Positions 52,701 through 61,340 of a DNA stretch of 64,000 bases are shown one piece after another; the first letter of the stretch is position 1, and each line of letters starts with the position of its first letter. A model generated the notes under the pieces. It was not told the DNA's origin. It saw only the letters and a list, made by a program, of their open reading frames with translations, and made no database searches. The DNA is from Bacillota bacterium (GTDB lineage Bacteria; Bacillota; Clostridia; Lachnospirales; Lachnospiraceae). Location of the stretch: contig JAEZOB010000009.1 in NCBI GenBank assembly GCA_023414355.1, forward strand, positions 496,001 through 560,000. Reading direction: 5' to 3'. Made by a program: the position numbers and the translations under genes.

Positions 52701-52926
52701 AACGTTGACAGTAGGGAAAACTAAGAAGGTGACCTATCAGGTAGTACTGCCTGAGAACAAGAAGACGAAGGATTTTGCAGGTTCGATTAATTTTGAAACA
52801 ACGAATCCGGTGATTGCGACAATCAGTAAGAGCGGAACAATAACCGCAAAAGCAAAAGGCACCTGTGATGTATTTGTATATGCACAGAACGGAGTCTATA
52901 AGAAGATTAAATTAATAGTAGAATAA
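49777..52926 (+). CDS. Secreted surface protein: beta-helix-like N-terminus, two Ig-like repeats, shared C-terminal module
   Basis: 1049 residues. Signal peptide (1-~34, ending AYA) then CDVYVGGVEV. Residues ~35-325 have repeating GIYSTGNITI / GGTVTA units, like parallel beta-helix carbohydrate-binding proteins of Clostridia. Residues ~330-655 hold two nearly identical ~160-residue units, each starting TGTVTI-GTPKFGQ with YQWK and ITCEV (Ig-like) and ending SGTYLVRVKETTTHNAG. After a GGSGGGA linker comes a ~380-residue C-terminal module shared with the 2098-aa protein. It includes a Fn3-like part (GADGYLIYGAQYGKKLKKL, YTYQVKAYK) and a final BIG2-like domain. No LPxTG or C-terminal helix, so it is released or bound non-covalently. 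ATG 49777 is chosen from GGGAGG upstream; a start at 49693 would put 28 residues before the signal peptide. Confidence 0.9.
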   Translation: MNRSKRFLSVLMVLCMILTLLPVSSKGEIAYAAVSCDVYVGGVEVTSDNMGNITGEGITTGTVTYDNGTQTLTLSGANITGVYNGSDYSCAIYAAHNIKIVLIGNNTATCTSGSAISSRGIYATGDINISGTGSLTARGGNDSSRPGEGYGIYSTGNITIASGEVNSTGIANYTARGIHGKTVAISGGIVNATGDANTAHGIFGSALDGTSCINITGGTVTADACYSFGSSINSYGLSGGKPIFISGGTVTAKGDKNGVNREITIEGGMVTIKGNSNTALAFSSTVDTSKLHKSSYNGTVTGSTTDCNGSGSESYNDTNHAAYRFIQFVPTLTGTVTISGTPKFGQAMTATLSGNNTGTLSYQWKSGGSNTGTNSNTYTPVLGDIGKTITCEVTSTVQTGSVTSDPTTAISKADGPTVTGVAAMSCTNSSNNNGKLTGVTGAMEYKKNGAASYNPGNGSDITGLTSGTYLVRVKETTTHNAGADNTFTVGAYVPDALTGTVTIGGTPKFGQELTATYASGNNTGTLSYQWKRNGSAIGSNSSTYTLVQGDIGTTITCEVTSTVQTGSVTSSPTAATSKADGPTVTGVAAVGCTNSSNDGKLTGVTGAMEYKQSGAASYNPGNGSDITGLTSGIYLVRVKETTTHNAGVDSSFTVGAYVPPTPSNGGSGGGASTPVKKEGKIEKDQKQEGNAPTANLKDSTEDLKAKVLTATEQEQVAAGKDAKVILKVQDISASVSSEDKRQIEEKLATEQQNAANPALLYIDISLYKKIGDGQETKVTETSGKIKISIEVPQSMWSTEAGTDRTYRVIRIHNGVTELLEGTYDPATHLFTFETDRFSTYALTYQDSNTTSDLNNGGTSDQLTVAKEFSHLRLTSKAAKTSQKLSYAKVAGADGYLIYGAQYGKKLKKLADVDGTTRSYTVKKLKQGTYYTYQVKAYKLIDGKKVTIAESSLIHSVTTSKTYGNPTKLIIKKSSLTLTVGKTKKVTYQVVLPENKKTKDFAGSINFETTNPVIATISKSGTITAKAKGTCDVFVYAQNGVYKKIKLIVE

Positions 52927-53062
52927 TATGAACTGTGTGAGGAAAAAGAGTAATTACAATTCCTGTCTACATCAAAGATATAGCATACAAGTTAATTATA
53001 AATGAAAGTAATTCACAGATGAAAGAACTTATGTAATAAAAGAATTAAATAGAATGACTTTG

Positions 53063-53097
53063 TACCCCCTGATAGCAAAGAACGTTATCAAGGGGTA
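53063..53097 (+). terminator. Hairpin after the secreted-protein gene
   Basis: Stem TACCCC-x-TGATA with TATCA-x-GGGGTA, 11-nt loop, about 135 bp after the stop codon. No T run follows, so termination is uncertain. Confidence 0.5.
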
Positions 53098-53125
53098 CTG
53101 CTATAACAACGAAAGGTATCTCCCT

Positions 53126-53189
53126 TTCATGCAGTTTTCTCACCCTCTCATGCAAGATGCGGTTTCTGAAGATGATTTTATGTTATGGT
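53126..53189 (+). promoter_or_regulatory. TTCATGCAG direct-repeat operator and promoter (site 4)
   Basis: TTCATGCAG at 53126-53134 and CTCATGCAA at 53147-53155, a 21-bp period. -10 candidate TATGGT (53184-53189) in TGTTATGGTAACAT begins 35 bp after the C of the second CATGCA. It drives the small TM protein and the giant repeat protein. Confidence 0.75.
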
Positions 53190-53234
53190 AACATCCGAAG
53201 ATAGCATAATAATCCATTCAAAGGAGGAGAGTGA

Positions 53235-53576
53235 ATGAAGGAAATTATCATGCTGGATCTTGCAGTTGCTGGGATGGCCCTTGTTCTAATTTGGGTATTC
53301 TTCTCATTGCGTCAAATTCGGCTATGTAGAGAAGATGTTAGAAAAGCAGCGAAACAACTAAACTTATATCGCAAGCAGCAAGCCGGTGTACAGAATGAGG
53401 CAGAAGCCACCCTTCGACAACAGCAGATAGAAATAAGTGAAGCTATCTATAGGAGTGCGGCCGAGGCCTATCATCGTACCCTGCAGAAACCGATGAATCG
53501 CGTTCCGGCATATATTCTGGGCTTTGCAGGTCCAGATAAAGCAAGGAACGAGCCTGAGCGTATGTTGGGTCATTAA
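53235..53576 (+). CDS. Small single-TM protein, paralogue of the 42454 gene product
   Basis: 113 residues. N-terminal membrane helix (MLDLAVAGMALVLIWVFF), then a charged helical tail ending AYHRTLQKPMNRVPAYILGFAG. The C-terminal MNR-V/I-PAYI-x-GF motif and length match the protein at 42454, while the middle has diverged. AAAGGAGGAG precedes the ATG. It lies 81 bp before the 2098-aa secreted protein on the same strand, mirroring the arrangement at 42.4 kb, and is under the same type of operator. Confidence 0.8.
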   Translation: MKEIIMLDLAVAGMALVLIWVFFSLRQIRLCREDVRKAAKQLNLYRKQQAGVQNEAEATLRQQQIEISEAIYRSAAEAYHRTLQKPMNRVPAYILGFAGPDKARNEPERMLGH

Positions 53577-53657
53577 TAAAAGTAGTAGGTTACAGGACTA
53601 TTATCGTTGAAATGAATTAACATTTCCTGTAAATATTAAGATAAGAGGAAGAATGAT

Positions 53658-56600
53658 ATGAGAAAAAAGTGGATCAGTGTTTTGATATCTTTATTCATGG
53701 TTTTTAACCTAGTTCCAGCGACAGCATCAGCAGCAACTTATGTAAGCAATGTGTATGTAGGTGGTACTAAGGTAAATACCGGTGGTACGACGTATTGGAA
53801 ATCGGACGGCAATGGAGGCATTACCTCAACAGATGCAGATGCCAGTAACTATGTGGTGAAATTTGAGAAACCGTCAGGGAGTGTACCGGAATTAACCTTG
53901 AGAGGAGTTATTCTGACAGCAGTATATAGCAATAGTTATGGTAAGTATGGTATTTATGCCGATGGCGATCTGAACATATATCTGGCTGAAGGAAAAAATA
54001 ATAGTGTAACCGGCGCAGCTAACAGCGGCTTGAATAGCTATGGTATTGGTGTTGAAGGTACATTGGGAGTATTTGGTATAGGAAACCTAGAAACCTCCGG
54101 AGGGATAGCGGGCATGAGCTGTGGAATATATTCCAGCGGCGGTTTAACAATTGGTGGACCCTTAAATATCAGTACTGTTGGTGGTACAGCGGATGAAAGC
54201 TACGGTATAAAAACAAGTAATTTCTTCACTTTTCTTGGTGGATATGTAACAGCTAAGTCTAACTCACCATCGGGAACCCCGAAAGCTATGAACTTATCTT
54301 CAATCATAGGCAATGCTACGATCAAAGCAGGAATGTATGCTGATGGCACCAACTCGCAAATTATTACAAATCAAAATCTTAACATATATAAATATCTGAA
54401 TTTATATATGTATGTCGATACAAATAGCGAATTGTTGAATTACGCAAGTAAAATCATTGAGCGTGGCAGCTATACACTGACGCAGGACTCAACCAATACT
54501 GAGGCAGCAGTGAAGACAGCATTGGCGACACAAATCAATGCCCTACCCGGTATGAACACTACAGGAATTACTGTAGCAGCTTCTGATATCACGGTGTCTT
54601 CTTTTAAGGCGGCTACAACAGGAACCTCAATGAAACCGGCAGGTACGAACGGCAGCTTTAGCTTCATTGTGTCCCTGATGAGGGGAACATTAACACAAAA
54701 CACAGCAGGTAAGTCGGAAACCATTACAGCGACAGCCTTTACAAATACTATGGCAGTCACTGCGGCAAAGACAGCTATAGTAAACGGAACAGTGACAGTG
54801 GACTTTGGTGCAGACCAGACAGTAAAGACCACAGCAGTTCAGAACTATGTGAACAGTAAACTCACCGGAGATGCCGCAGGTGTAACCGCAACCGTTACCC
54901 ATAGCAGTGGTAACACTTATCAGGTGGCACTGAGCAAAGGGGCAGTATACGACAACAAATCCATCACCATGACCATCAAAGAGAATGCCAATCCGGATAT
55001 TGCACTGGTGAATTCCGCAAAGTCAATCATCGAGAGTAGCAGCTATACACTGACACAGGACACAGCCAATACAGAAGCAGTATTGAAGACAACGCTGGCG
55101 GCTCAGATCAACGCCCGGCCCGGTATGAGTGCTACAGGAATTACGGTAACAGCTTCTGATATCACTTTATCTTACTTTAATGCGGCAACAACAGGAACCT
55201 CTGTTAAACCGGAAGGAACAAACGGCGTCTTTACCTTCAGCGTGTCCCTGACGAAGGGAGTAATAAATCAAACCACAACAGGTAAGTCTGTAATCATTAC
55301 CGCAACTGCCTTTACAAATACTATGGCAGTCACTGCGGCAAAGACAGCTATAGTAAACGGAACAGTGACAGTAGCCTTTGGTGCTGACCAGACAGCAAAG
55401 ACTGCAGCAGTTCAGAGCTATGTGAACAGTAAGCTCACCGGTGATGCTGTAGGTGTAACCGCAACCGTTACCCATAGCAGCGGTAACACCTACCAGGTGG
55501 CACTGAGAAAATGGGAAGTGACCGACAGCAAAGCCATCACCATGACAATCAATGAGAATGCCAATCCGGATATTGCTCTGGTGGCTTCTGCAAAGTCAAT
55601 CATCGAGGGTGGCAGCTATACACTGTCACAAGCTACAGCCAATACTGAAGCAGCAGTGAAGACAGCACTGGCGACACAGATCAACGCCCTGCCCGGTATG
55701 AGTGCTACAGGAGTTACAGTGACAGCTTCTGATCTCACTGTGTCTTCCTTTAATGCGGCTACAGCAGGAAGCTCCGTTAACCCGGCAGGAACGAACGGCA
55801 GTTTTACCTTCACAGTGTCGCTGACGAAGGGAGTGGTAAATCAAACCACAACAGGTAAGTCTGTAATCATTACCGCGACTGCCTTTACAAATACTATGGC
55901 AGTCACTGCGGCAAAGACAGCTATAGTAAACGGAACAGTGACAGTGGACTTTGGTGCTGACCAGACAGCAAAGACCGCAGCAGTACAGAACTATGTAAAC
56001 AGTATGCTCACCGGTGATGCTGTAGGTGTAACCGCAACCGTTACCCATAGCAGTGGTAGCACTTATCAGGTGGCACTGAGCAAAGGGGCAGTATACGACA
56101 ACCTATCTATCACCATGACCATCAATGAGAATGCCAATCCGGATATTGCACTGGTGAATTCAGCAAAGTCAATCATCGAGGGCGCCAGCTATACCCTGAC
56201 GCAGGGCACAGCCAATACTGCGACAGCAGTGAAGACAGCACTGGCGGCACAGATCAATGCCCTGCCCGCTATGAGTGCTACAGGGGTTACGGTAACAGCT
56301 GATAATCTCACTGTATATAACTTTGTGGGGGCAACAGCAGGAAACTCTGTTAAGCCTACAGGAACGAATGGTAGCTTTACCTTCACCGTCTCCCTGACGA
56401 AGGGAGTGGTAGGTCAAACCACAATAGGTAAGTCAGCAATCATTACCGCGACGGCCTTTACAAATACCATGGCAGTCACTGCGGCAAAGACAGCTATAGT
56501 AAACGGAACAGTGATAGTGGACTTTGGTGCAGACCAGACAGCAAAGACCGCAGCAGTTCAGAACTATGTAAACAGTAAGCTCACCGGTGATGCCGCAGGG

Positions 56601-59600
56601 GTAACTGCAACTGTTACCCATAGCAGTGGTAGCACCTACCAGGTAGCACTGAGTAAAGGGGCAGTGAACGACAGCAAATCCATCACCATGACCATCAATG
56701 AGAATGCCAATCCGGATATTGCTCTGGTGAATTCAGCAAAGTCAATCATCGAAGGTGGCAGCTATACCCTGACGCAGGACACAGCCAATACTGAAGCAGC
56801 AGTGAAGACAGCACTAGCGGCACAAATCAATGCCCTGCCCGCTATGAGTACTACAGGGGTTACGGTAACAGCTGATAATTTTACTGTGTATAACTTTGTG
56901 GGGGCAACAGCAGGAACCTCCGTTAAGACGGCAGGAACGAACGGCAGCTTTAATTTTAGTGTGTCCTTGACGAAGGGAGTGGTAAATCAAACCACAACAG
57001 GTAAGTCTGTAACCATTACCGCGACTGCCTTTACAAATACTATGGCAGTCTCTGCGGCAAAGACAGCTATCGTAAACGGAACAGTTACAGTGGACTTTGG
57101 TGCAGACCAGACAGCAAAGACCGCAGCAGTACAGAACTATGTGAACAGTAAGCTCACCGGTGATGCCGCAGGGGTAACTGCAACTGTTACCCATAGCAGT
57201 GGTAGCACCTACCAGGTGGTACTGAGTAAAGGGGCAGTGAACGACGGCAAATCCATCACTATGACCATCAATGAGAATGCCAATCCGGATATTGCTCTGG
57301 TGAATTCAGCAAAGTCAATCATCGAGGGTGGCAGCTATACACTGACGCAGGCTACAGCCAATACTGAAGCAGCAGTGAAGACAGCACTGGCAACACAGAT
57401 CAATGCCCTGTCCGATATGAAGGATACAGGAGTTACAGTGACAGCTTCTGATATCGCATTATCCGATTTTGCGGCGCCAGTAGCAGGAACCTCCGGTAAG
57501 CCGGCAGGAAAGAACGGCAGCTTTACCTTCACCGTGTCATTAACAAAGGGAGCAGTAAAGCAAACCACAACAGGTAAGTCGGTAACTATTACAGCGACAC
57601 TATTTACCGGTGTAACAGATGCTGAAGCAGTCGCTGCAGCAAAGGCAGCCATCGTGAACGGAACAGTTACCGTGGACTTTGGTGCAGACCAGACAGCAAA
57701 GACCGCAGCAGTTCAGAATTATGTGAACAGTAAGCTCACCGGTAAGGCAACAGGGGTCACTGCAACTGTGACTTCTAGCATCGATAACACCTACGAGGTC
57801 CTTCTGAAGAAGGGAGAGGAAACTTACCTAAAGCCCATCACCATGACCATCAATGAAAATGCCAATCCGGATATTGCCAAAGTGAATTCAGCAAAGGCAA
57901 TCATCGAGGCTGGTAGCTATACCTTAGCGCAGACTTCGGTCAGTACCGGAGGAGCGATTCAGGCCGCGATTGCAGGGAAGATCAGCACGCTGACCGGTAT
58001 GAGCAGTACGACAGTTGCGGTAACCGGATCTAGTATCTCGGTGTCCATCTACATACCGGCGCAAGAGGGAACTCCGGGTACTCCTGCAGGAAAGAACGGT
58101 AGTTTTATCTTTAGTGTGTCTCTCGTGAAGGGAGAAGTAAATGAAACTACAGTGAATATTCCAGGAATTATTACTGCGACACCATATACCGGATTGACAG
58201 ATGTGGCGGCAGTAGAAGCAGCAAAGTCAGCCCTTGTGAACGGAACAGTCACAGTGGATTTTGATGCACAACAAACGACAAAGACAGCAGCTGTTCAAAA
58301 CTATGTGAATAACCTTCTCACCGGAGATGCAGCAGGTGTAATTGCAAGCGTTACTCATAGCAGTGGTAATTCCTACCTGGTTACTCTGAGGAAGGGAGAT
58401 ACCACCGATAGCAAGACCATCACCATGACCATCAACGAAAATGCGAATCCGGATTCTGCACTTGTGGAGGAAGCAAAGACAATCGTTGCGGGTGGAAGCT
58501 ATACTATGTCACAGGCTGCAGCCAACACTGAGACAGCTGTGAAGACAGCGTTGGCGGCTCAAATCAATGCATTGCCGGGTATGAGTAGTAAAGGTGTGAC
58601 AGTGACTGCTTCTGATATCACTATAACCCAGTTTACGGCATCTGTAACCGGAACCTCCGGTAATATTGCAGGAACAAATGGCAGCTTTACCTTTAGTGTA
58701 TCTCTGACAAAGGGTGTTGCAACTACAGTCATGACAGGAAAGACGGGAACCATTACCGCGACAACCTATGTAGCTCCTAGTGGTGGGAATAATCCTCCGG
58801 CTGCCGGTGGCGGTGCAGGCGCACCTGTAAAGAAAGAAGGCAAGATCGAGAAGGATCAAAAGCAGGAGGGTAATGCCCCTACAGCTAACCTTATGAACAG
58901 CACGGAGGATCTGAAAGCAATGGTATTATCTGCTGCGGATCAGGAGCAGATGACAGCAGGAAAGGATGTAAAGGTAATCTTAAAAGTCCAGGATATCAGT
59001 GCTTCTGTCAGCGCAGAGGATAAAAAACAGATTGTAGAAAAGCTGGCAACAGAACAACAGAATACAACTAATCCGACACTGCTTTATATTGATATTTCCT
59101 TATTTAAGAAGGTTGGAGATGAAGAAGAGACCAGAGTGACAGAGACAAGCGGTAAGATCAAGATCAGTGTCGAGGTACCGGCAAGTATGTGGAGCACCGA
59201 GACCGGAGTAGAAAGAACCTATCGTGTAGTTCGTATCCATAACGGAGTAACAGAGATTCTGGAGGGCACGTATGATCCCGCTACTCATCTCTTTACCTTC
59301 GAGACAGATCGCTTTTCTACCTATGCTTTGACCTACCAAGATCTGAATATGATATCTGTAGATATGAAGCAAAGCCAAGCAGGCCCAATTACAGTAGTTC
59401 AGGATTTTAATCATCTTCGTCTGACTGCCAAGGCTGATAAGACCTCGCAGAAATTAACCTATGCCAAGGTGACCGGTGCAGATGGGTACTTGATCTATGG
59501 AGCACAATACGGGAAGAAGCTTAAGAAGCTTGCAGATGTAGATGGAAAAGTAAGAAACTATACTGTGAAGAAGCTGAAGAAGGGAACCTACTACACCTAC

Positions 59601-59954
59601 CAGGTAAAAGCATACAAGCTCGTTGACGGAAAGAAGGTAACCATAGCCGAATCCAGTCTGATTTACTCAGTTACTACTAGTAAGACCTATGGTAATCCAA
59701 CAAAGCTTGTGATTAAGAAGTCCTCCATAACATTGGCAGTAGGAGAAACGAAGAAAGTGACTTGTCAGGTAGTGCTGCCGGAGAACAAGAAGAGGAAGGA
59801 ATTCGCTAGTTCGACTTGTTTTGAAACGACGAACCAGGAGATTGCAGCAATCACTAACCGCGGAATAATAACCGCAAAAGCAAAAGGCACCTGTTATGTA
59901 TATGTATATGCACAGAACGGTATATATAAGAAAATTAAAATAACAGTAGAATAA
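53658..59954 (+). CDS. Giant secreted repeat protein (2098 aa)
   Basis: Signal peptide (1-~25, ending ASAA) and an N-terminal region of ~250 residues related to the 49777 protein (VYVGGTKV...GIYADGDLNIYL). Then come seven full units plus one half unit of 191-194 residues (from ~residue 266 to ~1700). Each unit is a pair of ~95-residue modules: A (IIEGGSYTLTQ...GVTVTASD...TVSLTKG) and B (AIVNGTVTVDFGADQTAKT...GVTATVTHSSG...ITMTINENANPD). A and B resemble each other. A GG-rich linker leads to the same ~380-residue Fn3/BIG2-like C-terminal module as the 49777 protein. No sorting motif or C-terminal helix. It probably forms a long fibre at the cell surface. AGAGGAAG precedes the ATG. Confidence 0.9.
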   Translation: MRKKWISVLISLFMVFNLVPATASAATYVSNVYVGGTKVNTGGTTYWKSDGNGGITSTDADASNYVVKFEKPSGSVPELTLRGVILTAVYSNSYGKYGIYADGDLNIYLAEGKNNSVTGAANSGLNSYGIGVEGTLGVFGIGNLETSGGIAGMSCGIYSSGGLTIGGPLNISTVGGTADESYGIKTSNFFTFLGGYVTAKSNSPSGTPKAMNLSSIIGNATIKAGMYADGTNSQIITNQNLNIYKYLNLYMYVDTNSELLNYASKIIERGSYTLTQDSTNTEAAVKTALATQINALPGMNTTGITVAASDITVSSFKAATTGTSMKPAGTNGSFSFIVSLMRGTLTQNTAGKSETITATAFTNTMAVTAAKTAIVNGTVTVDFGADQTVKTTAVQNYVNSKLTGDAAGVTATVTHSSGNTYQVALSKGAVYDNKSITMTIKENANPDIALVNSAKSIIESSSYTLTQDTANTEAVLKTTLAAQINARPGMSATGITVTASDITLSYFNAATTGTSVKPEGTNGVFTFSVSLTKGVINQTTTGKSVIITATAFTNTMAVTAAKTAIVNGTVTVAFGADQTAKTAAVQSYVNSKLTGDAVGVTATVTHSSGNTYQVALRKWEVTDSKAITMTINENANPDIALVASAKSIIEGGSYTLSQATANTEAAVKTALATQINALPGMSATGVTVTASDLTVSSFNAATAGSSVNPAGTNGSFTFTVSLTKGVVNQTTTGKSVIITATAFTNTMAVTAAKTAIVNGTVTVDFGADQTAKTAAVQNYVNSMLTGDAVGVTATVTHSSGSTYQVALSKGAVYDNLSITMTINENANPDIALVNSAKSIIEGASYTLTQGTANTATAVKTALAAQINALPAMSATGVTVTADNLTVYNFVGATAGNSVKPTGTNGSFTFTVSLTKGVVGQTTIGKSAIITATAFTNTMAVTAAKTAIVNGTVIVDFGADQTAKTAAVQNYVNSKLTGDAAGVTATVTHSSGSTYQVALSKGAVNDSKSITMTINENANPDIALVNSAKSIIEGGSYTLTQDTANTEAAVKTALAAQINALPAMSTTGVTVTADNFTVYNFVGATAGTSVKTAGTNGSFNFSVSLTKGVVNQTTTGKSVTITATAFTNTMAVSAAKTAIVNGTVTVDFGADQTAKTAAVQNYVNSKLTGDAAGVTATVTHSSGSTYQVVLSKGAVNDGKSITMTINENANPDIALVNSAKSIIEGGSYTLTQATANTEAAVKTALATQINALSDMKDTGVTVTASDIALSDFAAPVAGTSGKPAGKNGSFTFTVSLTKGAVKQTTTGKSVTITATLFTGVTDAEAVAAAKAAIVNGTVTVDFGADQTAKTAAVQNYVNSKLTGKATGVTATVTSSIDNTYEVLLKKGEETYLKPITMTINENANPDIAKVNSAKAIIEAGSYTLAQTSVSTGGAIQAAIAGKISTLTGMSSTTVAVTGSSISVSIYIPAQEGTPGTPAGKNGSFIFSVSLVKGEVNETTVNIPGIITATPYTGLTDVAAVEAAKSALVNGTVTVDFDAQQTTKTAAVQNYVNNLLTGDAAGVIASVTHSSGNSYLVTLRKGDTTDSKTITMTINENANPDSALVEEAKTIVAGGSYTMSQAAANTETAVKTALAAQINALPGMSSKGVTVTASDITITQFTASVTGTSGNIAGTNGSFTFSVSLTKGVATTVMTGKTGTITATTYVAPSGGNNPPAAGGGAGAPVKKEGKIEKDQKQEGNAPTANLMNSTEDLKAMVLSAADQEQMTAGKDVKVILKVQDISASVSAEDKKQIVEKLATEQQNTTNPTLLYIDISLFKKVGDEEETRVTETSGKIKISVEVPASMWSTETGVERTYRVVRIHNGVTEILEGTYDPATHLFTFETDRFSTYALTYQDLNMISVDMKQSQAGPITVVQDFNHLRLTAKADKTSQKLTYAKVTGADGYLIYGAQYGKKLKKLADVDGKVRNYTVKKLKKGTYYTYQVKAYKLVDGKKVTIAESSLIYSVTTSKTYGNPTKLVIKKSSITLAVGETKKVTCQVVLPENKKRKEFASSTCFETTNQEIAAITNRGIITAKAKGTCYVYVYAQNGIYKKIKITVE
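54453..58760 (+). repeat. 573-582-bp tandem repeats inside the giant surface gene
   Basis: Unit starts (first codon of the I-I-E/V motif) fall at 54453, 55026, 55599, 56172, 56745, 57318, 57900 and 58482. The first five steps are exactly 573 bp and the last two 582 bp; the eighth unit is cut to about half. Units 2-6 are close at the DNA level, often with runs of identical bases, so the array should gain and lose units by recombination. Confidence 0.95.
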
Positions 59955-60314
59955 TGCGAAAATCATTCTGAAAGTACCAGAATGATCCTGAAAAATTCCA
60001 TAATAGAAATCAAACGAATTCAAGAATTCGTTATGGTATTTAATTATGAACTTCTTATTCAACTTCCAACATTTGCGCCCGACGATGTCGGGCATGTCTG
60101 GAAGTGTGAAGAAAAACGTGTTCAGACAGGAAGAACTGCGAATGTCCACAACGTGAATATAAAAAATTTTAATAAACGTTTGTGGCGCTTACTCCTTGTT
60201 CTTTCGGGGTTATGATTTAACAACAATCCCATGTGAGGACTGAAAGTACAATCAGGTGGGATTGTTGGGAGATAGATGTAAAGAAGACAAAATATTATTG
60301 GAGGTAAATGAAGG
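59955..60314 (+). other. Structured intergenic region
   Basis: Four inverted repeats lie in 360 bp: ATCATTCTG/CAGAATGAT (59963-59987); GCCCGAC-GAT-GTCGGGC (60077-60093), extended by CTTCCA/TGGAAG; CCACAACGT/ACGTTTGTGG (near 60147-60185); and a perfect 11-bp CAACAATCCCA/TGGGATTGTTG (60221-60267). The first may end transcription of the giant gene; the last lies in the 5' leader of the next. None matches a riboswitch I know. No 21-bp operator is present here. Confidence 0.55.
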
Positions 60315-61148
60315 ATGAAGAGTTTGAGAATGAAATTAATGGCGATTGCACTTGTAATGGTAATGGCAATTGCAGCACCGGTAAGTGTACCTTTTGCAGG
60401 TAATATCACAGTAGCTGAAGCTGCAACTGCAAGGTTGAGTGAGACACAATTACAAATGGAGATTTCTGCAACAACTACACTGAAAATGATAGGATCAAAA
60501 GGTAAAGTAGCCTGGAAGACCAGTAATAAGAAAGTTGCATCGGTTACAAGTAAAGGTGTAGTAACAGCTCAATCCGAAGGTACTGCTACAATTACAGCGA
60601 CTGTAAATAAAAAGAAGTATACCTGTACCGTAACTGTCGTTCCGGCAAGAAATCCTTATCAAGTATCCGCTGATTTACAGGAAGTAGAAATGGCGGATCT
60701 CAGCTTTGTCGTACGTGCTGTTTATGAGGTATCAGGAGAAGAAGTAGCTAAGGGCTCCTATCAAGTGAAGCTGGCACTTCCCGATTCACTATCAGGTGTT
60801 ACACTAATTGCTGAAAAAACAGGAAAAAAAGCATCTTCTTATGAAGAAATAAAAGCGTCCTTAAAAGACGTAAATCAAAAAACTTTGCAAGCAAACATGG
60901 ACGCTGCCTATGGCGCAGGTGCGGCAAAGGTATCTAAATTTGATACTTTTGCATATGAATCACAGAATGGAAATAAATCCTTTGCGTATAGTTTCATGCT
61001 AGATACTGCATCAGGATCATGCAGAATGATATCCTATCATGTTTCCATTGATGACTACTCTCTTGAAATTATTACAACAGATTTTGAGGGTTACGATATT
61101 TATGCAGATGCTGAATATTTGATTGACTCTTTAATGTATATTAAGTAA
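60315..61148 (+). CDS. Secreted BIG2 (bacterial Ig-like) domain protein
   Basis: 277 residues. Signal peptide (1-~36, ending AEAA). Residues ~38-112 form a BIG2 Ig-like domain (GKVAWKTSNKKVASVTSKGVVTAQSEGTATITATVNKKKYTCTV in pieces). The remaining ~165 residues are a separate domain of unknown family, rich in acidic and aromatic residues, ending DAEYLIDSLMYIK. Exported and probably cell-surface or wall associated; function unknown. GGAGG lies ahead of the ATG. It has its own terminator and no TTCRTGCRG operator, so it may be outside the proposed regulon. Confidence 0.85.
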   Translation: MKSLRMKLMAIALVMVMAIAAPVSVPFAGNITVAEAATARLSETQLQMEISATTTLKMIGSKGKVAWKTSNKKVASVTSKGVVTAQSEGTATITATVNKKKYTCTVTVVPARNPYQVSADLQEVEMADLSFVVRAVYEVSGEEVAKGSYQVKLALPDSLSGVTLIAEKTGKKASSYEEIKASLKDVNQKTLQANMDAAYGAGAAKVSKFDTFAYESQNGNKSFAYSFMLDTASGSCRMISYHVSIDDYSLEIITTDFEGYDIYADAEYLIDSLMYIK

Positions 61149-61170
61149 TAAGGAATAATTATTTATGGAG

Positions 61171-61237
61171 GAGCTGACCTATAGACTATCATGCCGACGA
61201 ATAAAGTGTATGGTTTGTCAATATGGTCAGCTCTTTT
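61171..61237 (+). terminator. Terminator after the BIG2 gene
   Basis: Stem GAGCTGACC (61171-61179) with GGTCAGCTC (61225-61233) followed by TTTT. The loop has a further imperfect stem, giving an extended hairpin. Confidence 0.8.
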
Positions 61238-61340
61238 GATTTATAGTAAGGAAAGAAAACAGGAAGCATTCAAGCATTCGGGTATGAAGGAAGGTAATAA
61301 TCGATATAACTGTGATGCGATTTTTAGAAGGAGACAAAGG

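Noticed and set aside
54470..58859. Many minus-strand frames with Cys/Ser-rich products, opposite the giant repeat gene
   Set aside because: They repeat with the same 573-bp period as the sense repeats, have no ribosome sites, and are shadows of a highly biased coding sequence.
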